In this document: piece by piece, positions 21,053 to 31,374 of the stretch
Layout: the number at the start of each line of letters is the position of its first letter
Position numbering within the stretch: position 1 is the first letter of the stretch
Translations under genes and position numbers: made by a program
Notes under the pieces: model-generated
What the model was told of the DNA's origin: nothing
The model's database searches: none
The model's input: the letters and a program-made list of their open reading frames with translations, nothing else
From: Culturomica sp.
GTDB lineage: Bacteria > Bacteroidota > Bacteroidia > Bacteroidales > Marinifilaceae
Length of the DNA stretch: 64,000 nt
NCBI GenBank assembly: GCA_031262745.1
Contig: JAISHE010000005.1
Span: forward strand, 27,519 to 91,518
Direction: 5' to 3'

Positions 21053-22243
21053 TTAAGATATTACATTTAATTTTTTACCGATTTTTATAAATGCCGCTAT
21101 AGCACGGTCTAATTGCTCCTTAGTGTGGGCTGCGGAAAGTTGTATGCGAATACGAGCCTGCCCCTTAGGCACTACAGGATAATAGAAACCGGTTACAAAT
21201 ATGTTTTCCTTTTGCAATTCGGCTGAAAACTGTTGTGAAAGCACCGCATCATACAGCATCAAAGCACAAATTGCAGATTCCGACGGTTTCAAGTCAAAAC
21301 CGGCTTCCGTTAACTTATTACGGAAATATTCCGCATTACTCATAACATTATCTCTCAATTCGGTGCTTGAAGAAAGAAGATCAAAAACAGCTATCGAAGC
21401 TCCGCATATTGCCGGCGACAAGGAGTTGGAAAACAAGTAAGGACGTGAACGCTGTCGCAGCATCTCAATGATTTCACGTTTACCGGTGGTGTACCCCCCC
21501 ATCGCGCCGCCTAAGGCTTTACCGAGTGTTCCGGTGTAGATGTCTACTTTGCTTTGTACACCGTGATGTTCGGCAGCTCCACGACCTGTGCTACCGATGA
21601 AACCGGCTGCATGACTGTCGTCTACCATAACCAAAGCATTATATTTTTCCGCAAGTGCGCAAATTTCATCCATCTTGGCAATATCTCCGTCCATCGAGAA
21701 AACACCGTCCGTAACTACGATACGGAATCTCTGTGCTTGAGACAGTTTAAGTTGATTTTCCAAATCCTCCATATTTGCATGCTTATAGCGGTAGCGCACT
21801 GCTTTACATAGTCGTACACCGTCAATAATAGAAGCGTGATTGAGTTCATCCGAAATAATAGCGTCATCCTGATCAAATAACGGTTCGAAAACACCTCCGT
21901 TTGCATCGAAACATGCAGCATAAAGAATGGTGTCTTCGGTTCCGAAAAATTCCGAAATCTTAGCTTCCAATTCTTTGTGTATGTCTTGTGTGCCGCAAAT
22001 AAAACGTACCGATGACATGCCGTAACCGTGAGTGTCCAAAGCTTTCTTTGCTCCTGCAATCACTCTCGGATCTGCCGAAAGTCCCAGATAGTTATTGGAG
22101 CAAAAGTTGAGCACCGTTTCGCCTGTTGTAAGTTTAATCTCTGCTCCCTGAGGAGTTGTTATCAATCGTTCCGACTTATACAGTCCCGCATCTTTGATCG
22201 ATTGAATTTCATTCTGTAAGAATTGTTGAAATTTACCGTACAT
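21053..22243 (-). CDS. kbl: glycine C-acetyltransferase (2-amino-3-ketobutyrate CoA ligase)
   Basis: LNFCSNNYLGLSADPRV...VMVDDSHAAGFIGSTGRGAAEH...YTGTLGKALGG; start placed at the MYGKFQQ methionine. Confidence 0.93.
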   Translation of the reverse strand: MYGKFQQFLQNEIQSIKDAGLYKSERLITTPQGAEIKLTTGETVLNFCSNNYLGLSADPRVIAGAKKALDTHGYGMSSVRFICGTQDIHKELEAKISEFFGTEDTILYAACFDANGGVFEPLFDQDDAIISDELNHASIIDGVRLCKAVRYRYKHANMEDLENQLKLSQAQRFRIVVTDGVFSMDGDIAKMDEICALAEKYNALVMVDDSHAAGFIGSTGRGAAEHHGVQSKVDIYTGTLGKALGGAMGGYTTGKREIIEMLRQRSRPYLFSNSLSPAICGASIAVFDLLSSSTELRDNVMSNAEYFRNKLTEAGFDLKPSESAICALMLYDAVLSQQFSAELQKENIFVTGFYYPVVPKGQARIRIQLSAAHTKEQLDRAIAAFIKIGKKLNVIS

Positions 22244-22262
22244 ATTTATAATAGATTGATTT

Positions 22263-23279
22263 TTATTTAATTTCCCAAGTATCTCCGCTGTTGAGCAAAT
22301 CATCCATACACTTTATCGGTGATTTGGCACGTGCAGTTTCTATTTGTTCCTCCAATGCTTCGTCATAGGTGTGAGCTTCCACATCGCGGATAACTCCGAG
22401 TGCCACAGGATAATCGGGAGCTTTCATATTGACAAGCATCCAGTGCATAAAAGGATTAGGATTGTGGGCATCGTGAACAAGTATATCTTCTTCCGTGATG
22501 CCGTTTTTACCTATTTCCACAACGATCAAATGACCGGCATCAGCCAATTTCAAACCTTTATCTTTATTTTTACCGAAAATCATACGTTCACCGTGACGGA
22601 GAACTATTTGACGTTCATCTTTTAATTCCTTGTCGGTTATGGCAGAATGTACACCGTCGGCAAAAATAACACAGTTTTGCAACACTTCAATAACGGAAGT
22701 TCCCTTATGCTCCACTCCTGCTTTAACAACCTCTGCCGTTAATGCCACGTTTACGTCAATGGAACGAGCAAAAAACTTGCTCTGTGCACCGATTGAAAGT
22801 TCACCCGGATTAAAAGGGTGCTCTATCGTTCCGTAAGGAGAAGTTTTGGTTTTAGTACCAAGCTTTGTCGTTGGTGAATACTGACCTTTCGTTAAGCCGT
22901 ATATCTCGTTGTTACACAAGACCAATGTCATATCCACATTTCGACGGATCAAATGAATGAAATGATTTCCTCCTATTGCCAAAGCATCACCGTCGCCGGA
23001 AATCTGTAAAACGTTCAAATTCCGATTGGCATTTTTCACGCCGGAAGCAATAGCCGAAGCCCTACCGTGAATGGTGTGGAAACCGTAGGTGTTCATATAG
23101 TAAGGGAAACGCGACGAACAACCTATTCCGGAAATTATTGCCCATGATTCTTTGGGATAAGCCAATTCTGCCAGAGCCTTTTGAACGGAATTTATTATTG
23201 CATGGTCGCCACAACCCGGACACCAACGCACTTCCTGATCGCTTTTGAAATCTTTAGCCGTATATTCAATTTTAGCCAT
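22263..23279 (-). CDS. korB: 2-oxoacid:ferredoxin oxidoreductase, beta subunit
   Basis: RWCPGCGDHAIINSVQKAL...GIGCSSRFPYYMNTYGFHTIHGRA...SGDGDALAIGGNH. Confidence 0.93.
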   Translation of the reverse strand: MAKIEYTAKDFKSDQEVRWCPGCGDHAIINSVQKALAELAYPKESWAIISGIGCSSRFPYYMNTYGFHTIHGRASAIASGVKNANRNLNVLQISGDGDALAIGGNHFIHLIRRNVDMTLVLCNNEIYGLTKGQYSPTTKLGTKTKTSPYGTIEHPFNPGELSIGAQSKFFARSIDVNVALTAEVVKAGVEHKGTSVIEVLQNCVIFADGVHSAITDKELKDERQIVLRHGERMIFGKNKDKGLKLADAGHLIVVEIGKNGITEEDILVHDAHNPNPFMHWMLVNMKAPDYPVALGVIRDVEAHTYDEALEEQIETARAKSPIKCMDDLLNSGDTWEIK

Positions 23280-23283
23280 AACT

Positions 23284-25119
23284 TTACAAAGTGTTAATCT
23301 TATTTTTTATTTCTTCAATTGTAAACGGAAGCCCCGCAACTTTATTATACTGATAGTAATTAAATTCGGGCATTTGCGTTCTCAAATATGCTGCAAACTG
23401 TCCGAGATTTAATTCGCAAACTATTATTTTCTCAAACTTGGAAAAAATATCCTTTGTATTCAAGGGCAGAGGATTTATATAATTGAAATGAGCCAAGCTA
23501 ACATTCTTACCTTCGGCTCTCAATTCTTTGACAGCCGAATAAAGATGTCCGTAGGTTCCACCCCAACCCACAACGAGGATTTTCCCTCCGTTGTCATTTC
23601 CGAAAACTTCTTGTTTGGTAATATAATTTGCGATACGTTTAACTTTTTCATCCCTTAGGTCGGTCATCACCTGATGGTTTTCCGGAACATAACTTATTGC
23701 ACCTGTTATATCCATTTTTTCCAAACCACCGATGCGGTGCTCCATACCCTTAGTCCCCGGTAATGCCCAAAACCTTGCCAAAGTTTCCGGATCACGAGCA
23801 TAAGGTTGATAACCTTCACCTTCCGGAGCAATTTTCGGTTTAATCTCAGGTAAATCTTTCATTGCCGGAATTAACCACGGCTGTGCGCCGTTGGCAAGAA
23901 ATCCGTCCGTCAAAAGTATCACGGGAGTTACGTGTTCCAAAGCTATTTTAGCAGCCTTAAAAGCATAGTCGAAACAGTTTGCCGGTGTACTTGCCGCAAC
24001 AACCGGCATAGGACTTTCCCCGTTTCTTCCGTACAATGCTTGCAAAAGATCCGATTGCTCCGTTTTTGTCGGTAAACCTGTGGAAGGACCACCCCTTTGC
24101 ACATCGACTATAACAAGCGGCAGTTCAGCCATAATTGCCAAACCGCAAGCCTCCGTTTTGAGTGCCAAACCGGGGCCGGATGTTGTTGTAACCGCCAAAT
24201 TACCTACGTAGCTTGCTCCTATTGCCGTACATATTCCGGCTATCTCGTCTTCCGCTTGATAGCTCTTAACTTTCAAATCCTTACGCAATGCCAATTCATG
24301 CAAAATCTCTGTTGCCGGCGTGATAGGATAAGAACCGCAAAACAAGTTCAAACCCGCTTTTTCGGCGGCTGCCATCAAACCCCAAGCCGTAGCTTTATTA
24401 CCGGTTATATTGCGGTACTTACCTTTCTTGATATCTGCCGGCTTCACCTTAAAGTGAACCGCAAGTGCATGTACATTGGAGGCATAATTGTAACCGGCTT
24501 GCAGCACTAATTTATTCGCTTCCGCTACCGTAGGTTTATTGCAAAATTTCGTGTTGAAAAATTCTTCCGTATGCTCAATGGAACGTTCAAACATCCAATA
24601 TGTGATGCCGAGAGCAAACATATTTTTTGACCTCAATACGGACTTTTGGTCAAGATTGGAATCTTTGAGAGCTTCCTGTGTCAACTTAGTAATATTCACC
24701 GAAACAAGATTGTATTCCGTTATAGAATGATCTTCTAAGGGATTGGAAGTGTAACCTGCTTTCTCCAAATTCTTATCGGTAAATGAATCCGTATCGACAA
24801 TTAACGTTCCGGATTTCTTAACCCAACGCAAATTGGCTTTCAATGCTGCGGGATTCATTGCCACAAGCACATCCGCATAATCACCGGGAGTGGTTATATG
24901 GTTCTCGCCTATGTGCACCTGAAAACCGGAAACTCCGCCGACAGTGCCCTGAGGAGCACGAATTTCAGCCGGATAATCCGGAAACGTGGAAACATCATTG
25001 CCGAACAAAGCGGAAGTATCCGAAAATTGTTGACCTGTCAACTGCATACCGTCTCCGGAATCGCCCGAAAAACGTATGACTACATCTTGTTTTTCTATTA
25101 TCATTGATTCTTGACTCAT
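23284..25119 (-). CDS. korA: 2-oxoacid:ferredoxin oxidoreductase, alpha (fused gamma-alpha) subunit
   Basis: FSGDSGDGMQLTGQQF...YPITPATEILHELA...TTSGPGLALKTEACGLA. Confidence 0.93.
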   Translation of the reverse strand: MSQESMIIEKQDVVIRFSGDSGDGMQLTGQQFSDTSALFGNDVSTFPDYPAEIRAPQGTVGGVSGFQVHIGENHITTPGDYADVLVAMNPAALKANLRWVKKSGTLIVDTDSFTDKNLEKAGYTSNPLEDHSITEYNLVSVNITKLTQEALKDSNLDQKSVLRSKNMFALGITYWMFERSIEHTEEFFNTKFCNKPTVAEANKLVLQAGYNYASNVHALAVHFKVKPADIKKGKYRNITGNKATAWGLMAAAEKAGLNLFCGSYPITPATEILHELALRKDLKVKSYQAEDEIAGICTAIGASYVGNLAVTTTSGPGLALKTEACGLAIMAELPLVIVDVQRGGPSTGLPTKTEQSDLLQALYGRNGESPMPVVAASTPANCFDYAFKAAKIALEHVTPVILLTDGFLANGAQPWLIPAMKDLPEIKPKIAPEGEGYQPYARDPETLARFWALPGTKGMEHRIGGLEKMDITGAISYVPENHQVMTDLRDEKVKRIANYITKQEVFGNDNGGKILVVGWGGTYGHLYSAVKELRAEGKNVSLAHFNYINPLPLNTKDIFSKFEKIIVCELNLGQFAAYLRTQMPEFNYYQYNKVAGLPFTIEEIKNKINTL

Positions 25120-25233
25120 ATCAAAATTTTATGTTGTAAAACATACGCAAAGGTAATTAATACTACATATCAAGCAAAGAAAATACTATTTTTCTTACTA
25201 TGGCAAACGTATCCGCCATCTACGCCGATTGTT

Positions 25234-25790
25234 ATTGGTTTGACAATGGGTTGAAACCCATTGTTATTGTTTGGCGTATGCCATACGCCCCTATATATTC
25301 GCCCGAAGGGCGACATCTTCATAACCGCAGTATGTAGGGGCGTTGCATGCAACGCCCATGTGCTGTGCATATTTTCATTGTTTTTGGGCGTTGCATGCAA
25401 CGCCCCTACATATTACGGTTATGCAGATGTCGCCTTTCAGGCGGGGAATATGTAGGGGCGTATGGCATACGCCCGATGTATCGGGGCGGCTCGCAGAGCC
25501 TGATTTTCATAACCTCCGGTCATCGACCGGAGGGGAACATGATGAGGACACATGGCAGATATAAAAAAGCCCGCCTGCTTTTAAAAAAAGCAAACCGTGC
25601 AAATTTTAAAAGCCCGCCTGCTTTTGGAAATTGCAGGCGGGCTTTTCCTCAAAAGCCTTCGGGCTTTCGGATAAAAGCAGGCGTGCTTTTGGAAAATCAA
25701 TAACAATGGGTTGCAACCCATTGTCAGATAATCGGGTGTATGCCATACGCCCCTACATCATCGGAGCGGGTTGAAGCTCCTTGCCGAACC
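25234..25790. repeat. cluster A of modular GC-rich hairpin repeats, including a ~88-bp inverted repeat
   Basis: Palindromes CAATGGGTTGAAACCCATTG, GGCGTATGCCATACGCC, GGGCGTTGCATGCAACGCCC (x2), CCTCCGGTCATCGACCGGAGG and others between korA and the relA/spoT gene. Confidence 0.9.
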
Positions 25791-25791
25791 G

Positions 25792-27999
25792 TTAATTCAT
25801 CATTGGGGTGTAGCGGCTCACTTTTATTATTCCGGCAATATGTTTTATGCCTGCAATCAGTCGGTCGAGATGCTCGGTTGTGTCGATCAGAACCGTGATT
25901 TTTCCTTCAAACATTCCGGCAGATGAGTTGAAAGCAATTGAGCGCATGCTCACTTGCGGATCACGACCGATGAATTCGGTGATTTTGTTGACAATGCCCA
26001 CTTCGTCTTTACCCATTATGTTGATTATTGCCTGATATGTGGATTTGCCTTGATTTGTCCACTCCGTGTTGACAATGCGATACGGGTAGCGTTTTTGCAA
26101 GTCGATGGCATTTTTACATTGTTTGCGGTGAACTTTAATGCCTTGCCCGATGGTAACAAATCCCAAGATGTCATCTCCGTAGACGGGGTTGCAACATGTG
26201 GCAAAATTATAGATGACGTTGTTTACGTTTTTGTCGATCAGCAAAACATCGTCGGAAAGAGGCTTTAATTGTTCGATGTTAATATCCTTGTCGCGTGTGA
26301 TTTCCGGTTTGTTATCCTCTTTGTCGGCAGTGAGCAGGTCTTTGATTTCATTTGGATCAAATCTGCCTTCGGCTATGCCCTGATACAGGTCTAATGCAAA
26401 TTTACATTTATGGAAAAGCATTAGGCGACGAATGTTTTCGTCCGAAAAGTCGATTTTCCAATTTTTGAATTTGCGTTGTAGAATTTCTTTACCGATGTCA
26501 GCCTGCTGATTTATATTTTCTTTAAGGTATTGCCGAATTTTATTGCGTGCTTTGGAAGTTACGGTGAAACTCAGCCAGTCTGCCTTAGGATGTTGATTGG
26601 TGGAAGTTTGTACCGATATTTGATCTCCGTTTTTCAGAACATATCTTAGGGTTACGTTTTTATGGTTCACCATGCCGCCGGTGCACTTGTCTCCCAAGTT
26701 TGAGTGTATGGAGTAGGCGAAATCCAGCAGGGTTGCACCTACGGGAAGAGTTTTCAAATCGCCGGCAGGGGTGAAAACGTGCACTTCTTTGTCTTGAATG
26801 TTCAGATTCAAATCGTCCAACAGGTCAATGGCGTTGTTGTTGGGACTTTCGAGCACTTCCCGCAGGTCGTTAAGCCAATTTTCAATCAGTTCATCCGAAG
26901 AAGAGGCTCCTTTGTAGCGCCAATGAGCAGCAAATCCTTTTTCGGCAATTTCATCCATTCTTTCGGTGCGGATTTGCACTTCCACCCATTTGTTTTCCGG
27001 ACCGAGTACAGTGGTTTGCAATGATTCGTATCCGTTGGATTTGGGTACCGTTATCCAGTCTCTTAAACGTTTGGGATTGGGTATGTATTTGTCGGTAACA
27101 ATCGAGTAAACTTTCCAACAATCGGGTTTTTCGTCATCACCGATGCTGTCGATGATGAAGCGAACAGCAAATATGTCGTAGATTTCTTCAAATTCCACCT
27201 GACTTTTGCGCATTTTATTGAGAATGGAAGCAATTGTCTTGGTGCGGTATTTGACTTTGAATTTTACACCTTTCTTTTCCAATTCCTCTACGATGGGAGC
27301 AATGAAGGAGGCGATATATTTTTCACGCTCTGCTTTTGAGTCCGAAAGTTTTCTTGAAATCTCGGCATAAACGGAAGGGTTTGAATATCTTAAAGCACGG
27401 TCTTCCATTTCCGATTTCAAGTTGTATAAACCGAGTTTATGAGCAAAGGGTATGTAGATGTAATTGGTTTCTTTCACAAGTTTGATGCGCTCATCTGCCG
27501 AAAGTTCTTCGGCATTTCTGAGAGCATAAAGTTCTTCGGCTAAGAATATTAATTGAACTCTGACATCTTTGGCAAATATCATCAGCAATTTGCGGAAGTT
27601 CTCCGAGTCAATGATTTTGTGAGTAGAGCAAAGGTTGCTTATTTCTTTGAGTCCGACGAGAATTTGTGTGATTTTATCTCCGAAATATGTTGTTATTGTT
27701 TCTATGCTTATTTGTTCGTCCACTATTTTTTTGTGTAGCATAGAGCAGATTATAGAGGTTGCACCCAAACCTATTTCACTTGTCAGTATGTGTGCAATAT
27801 CCAGAATTTCTATGATTGTTTTATAAGAATTTTCGATAGTTTCCTTTTCTATGATATTCCCTTCATAGTCTACTTCCAAATCAGTGGACATCTCAAACGC
27901 TTTACGCACAAGCATCCTGTCATTGTAGGAAAGCAGATGCCGACATGAGTTTAGAAGTTCATTGTATTTTTGCTGTATAATTTCCGAATATTCTTTCAT
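25792..27999 (-). CDS. RelA/SpoT-family (p)ppGpp synthetase/hydrolase
   Basis: FAVRFIID...PKSNGYESLQTTVLGPENKWVEVQIRTERMDEIAEKGFAAHWRYK; TGS and ACT domains. Confidence 0.93.
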   Translation of the reverse strand: MKEYSEIIQQKYNELLNSCRHLLSYNDRMLVRKAFEMSTDLEVDYEGNIIEKETIENSYKTIIEILDIAHILTSEIGLGATSIICSMLHKKIVDEQISIETITTYFGDKITQILVGLKEISNLCSTHKIIDSENFRKLLMIFAKDVRVQLIFLAEELYALRNAEELSADERIKLVKETNYIYIPFAHKLGLYNLKSEMEDRALRYSNPSVYAEISRKLSDSKAEREKYIASFIAPIVEELEKKGVKFKVKYRTKTIASILNKMRKSQVEFEEIYDIFAVRFIIDSIGDDEKPDCWKVYSIVTDKYIPNPKRLRDWITVPKSNGYESLQTTVLGPENKWVEVQIRTERMDEIAEKGFAAHWRYKGASSSDELIENWLNDLREVLESPNNNAIDLLDDLNLNIQDKEVHVFTPAGDLKTLPVGATLLDFAYSIHSNLGDKCTGGMVNHKNVTLRYVLKNGDQISVQTSTNQHPKADWLSFTVTSKARNKIRQYLKENINQQADIGKEILQRKFKNWKIDFSDENIRRLMLFHKCKFALDLYQGIAEGRFDPNEIKDLLTADKEDNKPEITRDKDINIEQLKPLSDDVLLIDKNVNNVIYNFATCCNPVYGDDILGFVTIGQGIKVHRKQCKNAIDLQKRYPYRIVNTEWTNQGKSTYQAIINIMGKDEVGIVNKITEFIGRDPQVSMRSIAFNSSAGMFEGKITVLIDTTEHLDRLIAGIKHIAGIIKVSRYTPMMN

Positions 28000-28023
28000 G
28001 GGTAGTAGTATTATTCAATTAAT

Positions 28024-29295
28024 TTAAACCGTTTCTGCCACAATGTATGTGCTGCCTCCTATAAAAATCATATCATCTTCTTTCGCCGCACTACGGGCTG
28101 CCTCGTAGGCTTCATGCACAGTGGGGTAGGTGTTGCCTTGTAAATCATGGGCAGCAGCTTTTTTTGCCAAAATATTTTCATCCAAAGCTCTCGGTATGCT
28201 CGCTTTTGTGAAGTAGTACACGGCATTCTTCGGAAGAAGCGGCAAAATATGGTCGGTGTCTTTGTCATTCACAACTCCTATGACGAAGTGCAGACATTTA
28301 TGATTGTGGGTTTTGATTTGTTTCACCACCTCACGCAATCCGTCTTCGTTATGACCGGTGTCGCAAACGGTGTAGGGCTTTTCTGAGAGCACCTGCCACC
28401 TGCCGAATAGTCCCGTGTTGCTTATTACGTTTGCCAATCCCTTGCGTATGTTATTTTCCGAAACGGACAAACCGAGTTGTTGCAAATGTAGAACTGTTTC
28501 TATAATGCCGGGCAGGTTCTTAATTTGATAGTGCCCCTGCAAGTCCATTTGCAAATTATTCAAGGTTAAATCGCTGCTGTGAAGGTTGTAACTTCCGTCA
28601 TCGCTCCTTTCAATTTCCCATTTATCGGATGCAAAAACGAGAGGTGCATGGTTTTTGCGTGCGGCTTCTTCAAATACAAAATCATAGTCTTTATCGCGTG
28701 TACCCACAACAACAGGTGTATTCGGTTTTATAATGCCGGCTTTTTCCTGTGCTATTAACGGCAAGGTATCACCCAGCAATGCACAGTGGTCAAAAGAAAT
28801 GTTGGTAATCAAGGAAATGAGGGGTTTGATGATATTTGTGGAATCTAATCTTCCTCCCAATCCCGTTTCTATCACGGCAATCTCCGTTTTCATGTCTTTA
28901 AAGTAGCTGAAAGCCATTGCAACGGTCATTTCAAAGAATGAAGGTTTGATTGCAGTGAAAACGTTTTTGTTGGAGTTTATGAATTCCGTAACAAATTCTT
29001 CCGAAATCATCTCACCGTTGATTTTAATTCTTTCTCTGAAATCCCGCAGGTGGGGAGATGTGTACAATCCTGTTTTGTAGCCGGCTTCCTGCAAGATAGA
29101 TGCAATTGCATGCGATGAGGAACCTTTACCGTTGGTGCCTGCAATGTGCACGGTTTTGAAAGAGCGGTGAGGACTCCCGAAATGTGAATCTAATTTCAAA
29201 GTGTTATTGAGATTGGCTTTGTAGGCACTTTTACCTTCCCTTTGAAACATCGGCAATTGTGCGTACATCCATTCTATTGTTTCCTGATAGTTCAT
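28024..29295 (-). CDS. folC: folylpolyglutamate/dihydrofolate synthase
   Basis: VHIAGTNGKGSSSHAIASILQEAGYKTGLYTSPHL...ETGLGGRLDSTN. Confidence 0.93.
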   Translation of the reverse strand: MNYQETIEWMYAQLPMFQREGKSAYKANLNNTLKLDSHFGSPHRSFKTVHIAGTNGKGSSSHAIASILQEAGYKTGLYTSPHLRDFRERIKINGEMISEEFVTEFINSNKNVFTAIKPSFFEMTVAMAFSYFKDMKTEIAVIETGLGGRLDSTNIIKPLISLITNISFDHCALLGDTLPLIAQEKAGIIKPNTPVVVGTRDKDYDFVFEEAARKNHAPLVFASDKWEIERSDDGSYNLHSSDLTLNNLQMDLQGHYQIKNLPGIIETVLHLQQLGLSVSENNIRKGLANVISNTGLFGRWQVLSEKPYTVCDTGHNEDGLREVVKQIKTHNHKCLHFVIGVVNDKDTDHILPLLPKNAVYYFTKASIPRALDENILAKKAAAHDLQGNTYPTVHEAYEAARSAAKEDDMIFIGGSTYIVAETV

Positions 29296-29307
29296 TTTAA
29301 GTAAACT

Positions 29308-29673
29308 TTATAAATCGGAGAAATCAATTAACGTTTTTAAGCGATTGAGGGCAGTGAAACGCATATTTTTCAAATCGGCTGATTCTAATACGGCTATTCC
29401 GTCGGTAGCAGAGGAGAGGGAACGGTAGAAATCCGTGAGTACCTTTATTATATTCTCTCCGACAATGTTTTGCAGTATAATTGTTTTGCAACGTAAGTCT
29501 ACAATCATTCCGCCGTAAAATTCCAAACCGTGAAATTCTTTAATGATACCTCCCGTATCTACTATATTTGTAATATTATTGTTGTCAATAACTAAGTAAC
29601 CGTTTTTCGTGAGAGGATATTCGGGTATGAAAATGTAATTGGCTCCGATTTTTCTTATCCTTTGTTCGGTCAT
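29308..29673 (-). CDS. small protein resembling the joined N- and C-terminal ends of an amidohydrolase, lacking the catalytic barrel
   Basis: N-part RIRKIGANYIFIPEYPLTKNGYLVIDNNNITNIVDTGG...LEFYGGMIV resembles the amidohydrolase N-terminal sandwich; C-part DLKNMRFTALNRLKTLI resembles its C-terminal end; no HxH motif. Confidence 0.5.
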   Translation of the reverse strand: MTEQRIRKIGANYIFIPEYPLTKNGYLVIDNNNITNIVDTGGIIKEFHGLEFYGGMIVDLRCKTIILQNIVGENIIKVLTDFYRSLSSATDGIAVLESADLKNMRFTALNRLKTLIDFSDL

Positions 29674-29675
29674 AA

Positions 29676-30620
29676 CTAATCTATTTTTTTAGCCTTTTCT
29701 TTTTCTTTTTCTTTTGTGATCGGTAGCTTTTTCTTCAAAACAGGTTGCAACATTTCATGCTCCTCGTGCATGCTTACCGGCGGTTCCAACTCTAAAGCCG
29801 GGTTAGCAACGTCTAATTTTTCTGTTTGAACCGTCTTGCCTTGCCTCCTTTCTTCCGATTTCAAAAGTTGTTCTTGTTGTTCTCTTTTTTTGTTTGAGAT
29901 ATAAGGCTTAATAAGGTTTAAATCGGTGATAACCACATCTCTTGATTTGATAGCTTTCATATTATCCGCTTTCAATATTTCAACTTCAAGTCTGCTGTAG
30001 ACGGAATCGACGTATTGACTCCAAGTATATTTTTTGCTGCGAATGGTGTCTTGTGGCACGTTTAAAGTTCTAACATTCAAAGTGTCTTTATTATCAGCAG
30101 ATATAAAGCGCGAAGTGATACGATTATCTTTTCCGTCATCTTTTTGATTAAACTTTATGAACACCGAAAAAGTGTATAAACCCGATTGCAAACTGTCCAC
30201 CGTGAAAGTTCTGCTAAGAGTGTCTTTCGTTAGAAAAATGCTGTCTTGAACCGTAAAATAATTTACGGAATCATCCGCTCTTAATTTGCTGAGTTCCTGA
30301 TTTTGGTACGTGAGACGCATGTTTAACGTATCCAATACCGTTTCATAAATGCGAAGATAAAGTTCAGGGCGCGAAGTATAATAATAAATGCAGGTATCAA
30401 ACTGAGCACTTGTGATGCCGTATTTGTCGTAAATCCAATTATAGTAGGTATATGCGTTTTTATTCTTATCTATGGTACTTCCAAGCGTTGTCATTTCCGC
30501 ATCCACTGTGTGAATGTCAATGAGTAAAGACGTGAACCTTTTTTCATCTAATATCGGTTTCCCTGTGGAACATCCGATTAATATTATAAGCAATGATATT
30601 ATTAAGATATTGTGCTTCAT
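29676..30620 (-). CDS. lipoprotein, DUF4296-like
   Basis: MKHNILIISLLIILIGCSTGKPILDEKRFTSLLIDIHTVDAEM...YYNWIYDKYGITSAQFDTCIYYYTSRPELY. Confidence 0.8.
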   Translation of the reverse strand: MKHNILIISLLIILIGCSTGKPILDEKRFTSLLIDIHTVDAEMTTLGSTIDKNKNAYTYYNWIYDKYGITSAQFDTCIYYYTSRPELYLRIYETVLDTLNMRLTYQNQELSKLRADDSVNYFTVQDSIFLTKDTLSRTFTVDSLQSGLYTFSVFIKFNQKDDGKDNRITSRFISADNKDTLNVRTLNVPQDTIRSKKYTWSQYVDSVYSRLEVEILKADNMKAIKSRDVVITDLNLIKPYISNKKREQQEQLLKSEERRQGKTVQTEKLDVANPALELEPPVSMHEEHEMLQPVLKKKLPITKEKEKEKAKKID

Positions 30621-30621
30621 G

Positions 30622-31374
30622 TTATAACTTTTCTCTAATCTTTTTATAAAGCTGCGAAGAGAAAATAAAATCATTTAACTTTTTATTATCTGCTTGGGCT
30701 ATGTTATCTTTATTTCCTTCCCATTCCTTATTGCCGTCTGCAATGAAAACAATGTTTTCGCCTATTTCAAAAACAGAATTCATGTCGTGGGTGTTAACAA
30801 TGGTAGTCATGTTATACTCGTGAGTGATTTCATGTATCAAATTATCTATCACTATGGAATTCACAGGGTCGAGACCTGAATTCGGTTCATCGCAAAATAA
30901 ATATTTGGGATTTAATACAATCGCTCTTGCTATGGCTACTCGCTTTTTCATGCCACCGCTTATCTCCGCAGGATAGAGATTGTCAACATCATCCAAATTC
31001 ACACGGTTGAGACAGAATCTTGCACGTTCAATCTTTTCTTTTTCCGTCATATTCGAGAAAAGATTTAAAGGAAATTTCACGTTTTCAATCACAGAAAAAG
31101 AGTCAAACAGTGCACCACCTTGAAATACAACTCCAATTTCCGTGTGAAGGTCTTTTAGTTGCTTGTTGTCTAAATTCTTAATGTTCTTATCATCGAAAAA
31201 GACAGTGCCTTCATCAATGCCGACTAAACCTATCAACGATTTGAGTAAAACCGTTTTGCCCGATCCGCTTTGACCTATGATAAGATTGACTTTACTTGTT
31301 TCAAATGTAACATTTATGTCGGTGAGCACTGTGCGACCGTCAAACGATTTATATAAACCTTTCGCTTTAACCAT
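30622..31374 (-). CDS. ABC transporter ATP-binding protein (MlaF-type)
   Basis: Walker A GQSGSGKT, signature ISGGMKKRVAIARA, paired with an MlaE-type permease. Confidence 0.9.
   Translation of the reverse strand: MVKAKGLYKSFDGRTVLTDINVTFETSKVNLIIGQSGSGKTVLLKSLIGLVGIDEGTVFFDDKNIKNLDNKQLKDLHTEIGVVFQGGALFDSFSVIENVKFPLNLFSNMTEKEKIERARFCLNRVNLDDVDNLYPAEISGGMKKRVAIARAIVLNPKYLFCDEPNSGLDPVNSIVIDNLIHEITHEYNMTTIVNTHDMNSVFEIGENIVFIADGNKEWEGNKDNIAQADNKKLNDFIFSSQLYKKIREKL

Noticed and set aside
25170-25703. Short ORFs 25170-25400(-), 25261-25455(+), 25343-25564(+), 25347-25703(+)
   Set aside because: They lie entirely in inverted hairpin repeats; the mirrored peptides reflect DNA symmetry, not coding.
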